DNA of 64,000 bases, taken from NCBI RefSeq assembly GCF_934190775.1, contig NZ_CAKPTG010000010.1:1-64000 (forward strand). The letters run 5' to 3'. The position numbers were made by a program, and so were the translations under genes. Under the pieces are notes generated by a model that searched no databases, was not told where the DNA came from, and was given only the letters and a program-made list of their open reading frames with translations. Position 1 is the first letter of the stretch; each line of letters opens with the position of its first letter. Origin of the DNA: an uncultured Phascolarctobacterium sp. (GTDB lineage Bacteria; Bacillota; Negativicutes; Acidaminococcales; Acidaminococcaceae). Of this stretch, positions 43,601 through 52,600 are shown one piece after another.

Positions 43601-46600
43601 GCAGTCTGGTTACGCGCATAGTCCCTATCCAGATTGCCGATTTTGTTGTTGGCTGCATTATCAAGTGTAACCTTGAAATTCTTGTAGCCACTCTGTACCA
43701 GGCCGTCCAGGTTAACATTCAGGCCGCTGATATAAACGTTATTGCCTGCAACAATACCGCTGGATTTATTGACGCTGTAATTCCTGATCTCATTAACCTC
43801 TGCATCAGTAAGGCCAAGAGCGTCCTTATGCGCAATCAGAGCGTCCTTATACGCCTGATAGCTGCCGATATTGCTCAGCCAGTCAATAGTAGTCTTGCCA
43901 TTAACACCCTGATTGGAAACATAGCTTTGAATCTTTTTAGCAATAGCATCGCTGAACTGGTACTTGGTTACCGGGTCACCACCAACAAGCAGCAGCCCCT
44001 TGCTGTTCTGCGTTACCGAACCCTTATCAGCCTTCAGCTCGATGTTGCGGGCGCTGATATTGGCATTGCCGTCTACGTTGATATTGTAATTGCTGTTTTG
44101 GATTAAAACGTCACCGGTGCTGTTCTGCACAGTACCAAAGATACCGATATCAGCCTTAGTCAAACCGTTGTTAGATATGCCAGTGCTCTTGACAGTAATC
44201 TTCGGATCTGCGTTAGTACCTGCAGCAGTATTCATTGTACCATTGAAGCCATCAACCTTGCTCACCTCAGCATCGTTGTAGCGGATTACGCCGCCCTTAT
44301 CCTTGATAGCCAGGTCGTTAATCTTCAGGTACAGGTCACTGCTGTTATTAATCGTCAGGTTCTTGGCACCCTGCGCCGTCAGGTTGCCGCTGCCCTGCAG
44401 CTTGTCAGCCTCGATATTGATGTTGCCGCCGGAAACAACGATATCCTTGACATCAACTGCCGGCAAAGAAATTTTATCGAAAATGCTCTTGTAGGTTTTG
44501 CCATTCTCTACGCTGGTCTTGACAAAGCCATTCTCCTCCATCTGGGTGATGATGCGGTTTCTTTCACTGTTCAAAATGCTGTATTCGTCAGAACCAGAAG
44601 CATATTGGCCCAGAAGCTCATTAATTTCCTGCAGACGGGCGTAAAGACCATTTTCCAGATCAACCACATCTGCAACAATATTCTGCTTGGTATCGAACCA
44701 ATCCTGACCTGCACCGGTGGTAACCTTGATGCCGCTGAAGTCTATGCTGCCTTCTTTAACAACCTTGCCGTTTTCAACCTTAGGATTAGTAACCTTAGTG
44801 CTGCCGCTGATGGTAAGCTCCAGATTATTATGGATGCCTGCGCGTACATTTTTACCGCTGGCAATATCCACATAGTTGGCAACCGTTTCGCCCGGAGTTA
44901 CCTCGCCCAAGGCGGTGGAGGTAACGGAACCGCTGCCGCTGGTACCCTTATAGATGTTGTATTCGCGGGCGGAGGTCGATACGGTAGTCATGCCCTTGCC
45001 AGCCTTGAAGTTGACATGGCGTACACTGTCGATATCTCCGTTGATGCTTACCTGATTTTCCTGCGTCATCGTGTTCTTGGCTTTCGGAGCAGTAGCCAGA
45101 GGAACTGCCGTCTTGTTATATGCATCCGCCAGCACGTTGTAGGTCAGCGAGGAGGTGATGCCGTCCAAGTTTGCGCCTGCGTAAATATTTACGTCATTGG
45201 TGCTGAGTATCTTACCATTAGTAACGGTAATCTTGTTGCTGCGCTTCAGGGTGTTATCTGTTTTGGCAGAAGCTGCACCCACAGCACCGCCCTGGGTATC
45301 AGCAGTAGTATCAAAGGTTGCGGTGGTTTCATCGGTTGCTGCGAGGGTGATATCCTGATCAGCCTTCGCCGTCGACAGATTACTGCCATTAACCTTGATG
45401 CTGTTGTCATAGGTGATAACATTCTTGCTTGCTGCGATAGTAACAGGAACAACGCCGGCAGATTTAAGCGTATTACTGTAATTCATCTTGCCGTCGGTAT
45501 AAGCCAGCGCTTCAATCGAGCCTGCGCTGCCGGTACCGCTCAAGTTTGCATTGTCGATATTCACGCCTGCAGTATATTTCAGCACGTTGTCCATATCATT
45601 AACATTAACACTGCCGCCGCCATAACCGCTGCCCTTCAGGTCAACGTCATGGTTCAGCGTGTTGTTGGCAATGTAGGACTGCTTGCCGCTGGTTGTGATA
45701 TCGCCTGTTACGTTGATATTAGCGTTATGCTCAACATTGTTTTTAATTTCTGTGCCGCTGGCACCGACAACGGCCGCCGTCAGGGAGTCCGCCAGAATAT
45801 CCAGCTTATCCGCATTGTTGGCTGCAACGCTCAGGGAGCCTACATTCTGCCATTTGCCGCTCACATCAGCAGTAGTATTGGTGGTAATCTCATTCTGCGA
45901 CCTTGCGGCAACAGGGTTGAAGCCTACGATACCGCCGCCATAGCCATTGGCATCATTATTTACTGCACTGTAGCCGGAGCTGCTGATGTTTACAGCGCCC
46001 AGCCTGTTGTATACATTCTCTTTAACGCCTGCAGCCTTCACGCTGGTCGTCAGGTTCGTCTTGGTATCGGACCAGTTGCTGCCGCTGGCAATATAACCGC
46101 CCACCGTTACGCCCAGGGTATCTGCCGAAATAACCGAAGCATTATCAGCCTTAAGCTTCAAAGCGTTAACACTATACTGCTCTTTGCCCACATCAACGCT
46201 GACAGTCATATCATTTTCTGCATAAGCAGTGTTGAAGCCTGCAGCGTATTGACCGGAGGCAGTAGCACCAATTGTTTTGGCACTTACGTTATCTACAGCA
46301 TATTCGTTATTATTATCATCCTTGGCAGTCTGGGTGGTTACGTTTGCCGTAATCTCCACATTATCAGCTGCAAAGCTGCTGCCGTCCGCAACCTTTGTTT
46401 CTACCGTACCGCTGGCCTTAGCCTTGGATACAGCCACACCTGCTACCGCCAGCAGGCCGCCGGTATAAGCCTGTGCCTCTGCGCGTACTGCAGGCTTATT
46501 GGTTGCGTTCAGGCTTACGCTGTCGCCAAGGAAGTCGGAAGCACCGGTTACGTTAACCTTGCTGCTGCCTGCATCCGTAGCGAGTGCAACAATGCCCTGT

Positions 46601-49600
46601 GCCGCAGCAATGCCAACCATGCCACCGTAGGTTTCTGCAGTAATGCTGTTGGCTTTGACAGAAGCAACATCAACCGTGCCGATATTGTTGTAGCCAATCA
46701 CCTTATCGTAATCCGTCTCGTAATAACCTGGTTTACCATCTTTGGAAGGCACGTAGGTTTTTTCATATACATCTTTACCGGCAATAAGCTTGCTGCTGCC
46801 GATAGTTACAGTATTATTGCTATTATTCGTAGCATTGGTTACCAGCACACCGCCTGCTACAGCGCCTGCAGTTGCGCCGATAGTGCGTACTGCTGCACTG
46901 CTGGTATCCTCCGCTTTAACGGTCAGCGTACCTTTGGAGCTGTTATCGCCTGTAGCCTGAACTGTGCTGCTATTGATAGTAATAGCGTTAGCGCCATGCA
47001 GGCTGTTCTGCGCGTAGGCAGCACTGCCTGCGAAAGCAGCTCCTGCTGCTACCTGATAAGCATCAATCTTGGACGTGCCGTCCTGCGCACTGCCAAGCGT
47101 TACATTCTTGCCAATAAGCTTGCTGTTATTGTTGATGGTTACGCCAGTCTTGCGTTCTACATCAAGAACCGCAACAGAAGCGGCAATGCCGTTGCCTGCG
47201 ATACCTGCTGCCACCTGCGCCGATGTCAGCTTAGCATCAACAGTGCGCTTAGCGTTAACCTTCGTATCGCCTGTTGCCTGCAGCGTAGAATTGCTTACCT
47301 TCGCCTGCACGCCCTCAGCCTTGCTGCTGCCCTTGCTGGCTTTAGTACCAGGACCAGCACTCAGGTTCTGGCCGTTGCTGCCGGTATATTTATTAAAGGT
47401 CATGCCTGCAGCGTTAGCACTGTTGTTACCATTTTCATCAGTAACAGTGCCGACAGTTCCCTGTCCTGCAATTGCAGCATTCGCTTTATCAAGGATATCA
47501 TTAGTATTAAAGGTTGCCTTTTTATCACTATCCGTAGTTTCGCTGTCGCCATACTGGTCTGCAGCTGCTGCGCCAATCGTAGTTACGCTGACGTTCGCAC
47601 TGTAGCCATGTCCACCGAGAGCAGCGTTTTCCACCACCTGCTTAACGTCCAGCCTTTCGGTTGCTGCTACGTCGATAGCAGCGGCAGTAATCTTGCTGCC
47701 GCTAATTTCGGTGATAACGCCTGTATCAATCGTGTTCACGCCTACGCCGACGGCAACGCCTGCAGCGCCCACTGCATCAGCACCATTGACAAAGCTTGTT
47801 TTCACAATGTTATCTGCCTTCGCTGCGAAGTTGCCCTGTGCTTGCAGGTTGCTGTTATCCTTCACCAGCGTGGAAACAGTGTTATCCAAATTATTTACAG
47901 CTACGTTCAGACCACCTGCAACCATGCTGGCAGCTACGCCAAAGACTGCTGTTGTCACATCAGTCTTGTTGGCAGCGTTGACAGTAATATTACCTGTTTC
48001 AGCCGTTACATTGCTGCCGCTCAGCTCAGCAACAGTCTTGCTGTCATCATCCACTACGCCAATGCCTGCACCACCGGCAGCGCTAACGAGCGCGCCGGAA
48101 GCTGCGGCAGCAGCACTGCGCAACGTAATATCGTTAACGTGGTCGGCATTAATAGCCAAGCCTTTATTTGTGCCTTGAATATTCTTAACTGCAGCAGTAG
48201 TTTCTGCGTCCAGCTTAGCAACCGAAACAGTTCCTGCGCCGGCTCCGGCACCATAAGCACCACCAGCTGCGGCAATACCATAGGAGTTGGTAGACATTTT
48301 CGCTTTATTCAATGCACTGACGTCAATTTTATTGCCGTTGACAAGCTTCTTCGCACTGCCACCGTCAATCATTGCCGTTACATTTCTGCTGACAACACCT
48401 GTATCAGATGCCAGACCGACACCTGCACCACCGTCAGCGCCACCGCCTACACCAAGAGAACCTACATGGCTTTCGCTCTTGGTAGCATCGTTTGCTGCTA
48501 CATAAACGTCTGCCTTGCTGCGGTCGGTCAATGCTGCATTAATGCTACTATCCGTTACCTTGGCATTGGTTGCGCCCAAAATACGGTTAACAGTAACCGT
48601 GCCTGCGACGCCCACGCCAACGTCAGCACTTACTGCCACACCGCCGCTGACTGCTACATTCGTCAGGTTGTGCTCCGCATCAGCCGCGATGATAACGCCG
48701 GTGCGCTTTTTATCGCTGACTACATTATCATTATCCTTATTGCGTTCGTTGACAGCCACGCCTGCATCATTGCCTGCTGCCGTCAGCTCTGCATTATTAA
48801 CTACGCTTTCAGTAGTACCGCTGATTTCATTGTAGGCTACGCCCATGCCAACGCCGGCCTGACCGCCTGCAGCCACACCAAAGGCACCTGCAAAATTCTG
48901 CAGGGTATCCTTACTCTTGGCAATTACGGCCAGCGTGCCGTCTGCATTAATCTTGGCACCGTCAATCGCAGCCTTGGTATCGTTCGCCAGCAGGTTTACG
49001 CCGATATTACCGGCAATACCTGCAGTTTTGGCAACACCGCCAGCTACGCCGACAGAAAGAATGCTGCTGTCGGATTTAGCTTCGGCTGTGAAGCCCTTAA
49101 CCTTATATTCACCCTTGGTAACAGTAGTATTGGTATCAGCATCAAGCTGGTTAACCGCAATACCTGCACCAATCGCAGCGTCTTTAGCACCTGCAGCAAC
49201 AACGGCAACGGTAGTAATCTTGCCCTTGCTGTCAGCAGTAGCCTGCACAGTCGCTGCATTATTCTTATCCTTATTGATATTGGTATTAACAAGCTCTGTA
49301 TCCGTATCCTTCTTGATCATAGCAGCAGAGCCTGCACCGCTGAAGGCCACATTACCGGTAGTAATGGAGGTACCTACGGAAATAGTCGTCAGCGTTGCCT
49401 TGTCAATAGCATTAACGCTAATCTGTCCATCGTCAGTAGTGGTAATATCAGCATTATTGATAGCAGCCTTGTTGGTTTGCTTTTTCTCGCCAGCACTGCC
49501 GGTGATATTGCCGATTTCGTTGTAGGCTACGCTGCCGCCGGCCGCAAATTTGGCATTGCTGCCTGCGCTGACGCTTACCGCACCTACTACCGCCAGCTGG

Positions 49601-52600
49601 TTGCTGTCATCCGAAGACTTCACTGCCACCTTGCTCATGTTGTTGAGCTTCGTGCGACCGTCGGTGGTCTTCTTATCACTAGTGCCATCATATTTGTCAA
49701 TAGCAGCTTCTACATCGTTACGACCGCGGTTAACAACAACCACGCCGTTCAAAGCGTTGGCTGTACCTGCAGTAACTGCTGCACCGACGCTGTACACGTT
49801 ACCCTTATTGGCTGCGTCTACTGTCAGAGCGCTGCTTGCACTATTCACGCCGCTGATTTCGCTGCCTTTGACATAAGCGCCGGTAGTATTGTTCAAGGAA
49901 TTGTAAGCAACAGCCAAGCCTGCGCCCAGCTTGGATTGGGAACCGGTAGTAACACCAATCTGTCCTGCAACATTCACTGCCAAAGCACCGCTTTCGGCCT
50001 TTACATCAGTTTTAGGCGTAATAAGCTTGCTGTTTTCAACAGTTGCCGTAATATCGTTATTCAGCGACTGCCAGTTAGCACTGCCGCCTACACCGAAGCT
50101 ACCTGCGGTTCCGGCAACACCGGCCGCAAAGCCTGCCAGAACAGTATGGCTTGCCGCATTAACGTTCGTGCCGACTAATTTATCACCGTTGGCTTTGCCG
50201 GTAGTCGTAATAGTGCTGTCCTTAATCTTAGCATTATAATCATTGTCAATATCGCTGACAGTTACAGATGCAGCTGCGCTGCCGCCGTCGTTACCGGTGG
50301 TAACGCCTACGCTTACCGCGCCGGTAACAATCACATTGCCGCCACGGGTAATATCAACATTGGTAGGCTTATCGCTGTCGCCGCTTTCATCTGCTGCTTG
50401 CTTAACCTGCTCCAAATATGCAGAGCCGTCAGCATCGAGGCCGCGATTTTTGAGATACTCAGCCTGCGTGTTAGCAGATTCATCGGTATCATAGGCTGCA
50501 ACATTCAGGCTTTCGCCGGTCAGTGTTACGCCCTCAACCGTTGCATTGGCATAGTTATCCAATTTATTGTAGGCGGAATTGCCGGAGAAGGAATAGGAGG
50601 TATCGGCGCCGCCTGCTACACTCACGTTGGCAGCTACGCCAACCTGCGTCATGTTGGTAGTTGCTCTAACATCAGCAGTGGTGATTTTGTCATAGGTGCC
50701 GCCTAAAATTGCCGCCTGCACGTCATTCTTCAGCGAACCATAGGCCACAGTCGCACCGCCGACAAAGGCGTTATTGCCACCAACAGAAATGCTGGTGTTC
50801 ACGCCGCCGGTTATCTGGATATCGTTATCAAAAGCTGTATTGGTAATAGAGGTTTTATCTTCACCGCTGACATTTTTGGTGTTTACCTTATTATTCTGCA
50901 GCAGTGCATAAGCAGTATTATCTGCAATATTTACCGACGCATTGACGGTAGCAGCAATATTCGTGCCACCATTGCCACCGGCAGAATTCTTCGCCAGCGC
51001 CAGGCCCAGGCCTGCAGCTGCCAGCGAGCCGGATTTTTGCGCGTTGTTGATAATCGCAGCAGCGTTTTCAATTTCGCTGTTGCTGATTACCGCCAAGGTC
51101 TGCGAATCAATATCATTCACAGCAACGGTACCGCCAAAGGCCGCATTATTGCTGTTCGCATTATTGTCCTTAGTCAGATTCTTCCAGGAGATACCTGCAG
51201 CACCACCGGCAGCCACCATCATAGCAGTGTCCTTGGCAGTTACAGTGATATTCTTATTCTCAGTAGTATCCTTGGCAATGTTGATTTTAACATTGTCTAC
51301 AAGCGCACCGGTATCGCCATCCAACAGATTGATTGCTGCGCTGCCTGCACCGGCAATAGTTACAGAGGACTGCTGCCCGGACGGAGTAGCGGTAGGCTTC
51401 TGGTCGGTAGGCAGTACCTTCTGCGCTTCGGTCTGACGGTCCATCAGGCCATTAATCTTGCCTGCTACCTTATGGTCAAGTGCATGGAGCTTATTTTGAA
51501 GTGCATTACTCTTGTTGCTTACGAAATTGCCCAGCTTGTCAAAAATACCAGCTTCACCACTGTCATCGCCAGTAGATACGCCGCCGGCAACAGCTACGTT
51601 GATAATTTTGCCGCCGGTTTCAGCATTAACCTTAAAAGAGCCTGCATTGATAGAGCCTTTAGTGCCATCAGCAGTCTTGGAGCCGAAGAAAGCTTCCTGC
51701 TCGTTATTATCCGTATCTTGACGCAGACCGGAAGCATTCTGCACCAGCTGCTGCAGCGTTGCACGTTTTTCAGCAGCAGTATTCGCCAGCTTTTGGGCTT
51801 CCTTGCTGCGGTCCGCATTTGCGTCCTCGTACAGTTTATTGCCGCTATCACTGCCGCTTTCGCCCTGCTCAGTCGTTGCCTGCGGAGGAGCAGTATAGCC
51901 ATTATCACCAATTGCTGCATATGTATAGCGGTCAAAATTGGTAATCGTTGCTGCCACACCAATGCCTGCAGTTTCGCCAATACCCACAGCACCGGCTGCA
52001 CTATAAACATTGGTATCATTCTTAGCATTGAGGTTGACTGCGCCCGTGCCCGCGTCGATAACTGCTTCGTCATCTACGGAAACAAGGCTGTTGCTTGCAC
52101 CCTCAAGGTAGCCCACCATGCCGCTGACGCCGCTGGTTGCACCTTTGCCTGCGCCAAGCGACAGCTGAACATGGTCAATTTTATTTTCTGTGCCTATGTC
52201 TATAGAGCCTGCAGTTGCATTCAGCTTCGCTCCCTGTGCTACCGCAACAAGGCTGTTGGCATCAGCCAGACCAACGGCAAAGGTTCCGCCAGCTGCGTTT
52301 TCACCGCCGCCGTTTAAGCCAAGCTTACCTGCCAACGATACGTCAAACTGCTTCGATGCAGCTTTCATTGCCAACTCGTCTTTTGCAGTAATCTTGGCGT
52401 TCTTACCGATTAATACGCGCGCATTGTTGCCGATATCCGTTGCTACTGCACTGCCTGCCAGCGCAATTTTAGCAGGCTTTTCGCCTTGGCCAGGGCCGCT
52501 CTTGCCACCGTTAGCACTGCCTGCCGAAAAGTTAAGATAGCTATTGGGATTAGCAAAGGCTGCTGCCGCGCTCACTACGTTAAGCGGGCCTACAGCGATA

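Noticed and set aside
44605..50178. 1857-codon plus-strand frame
   Set aside because: Same reason: composition is a mirror of the adhesin's repeats and no domain is recognisable.
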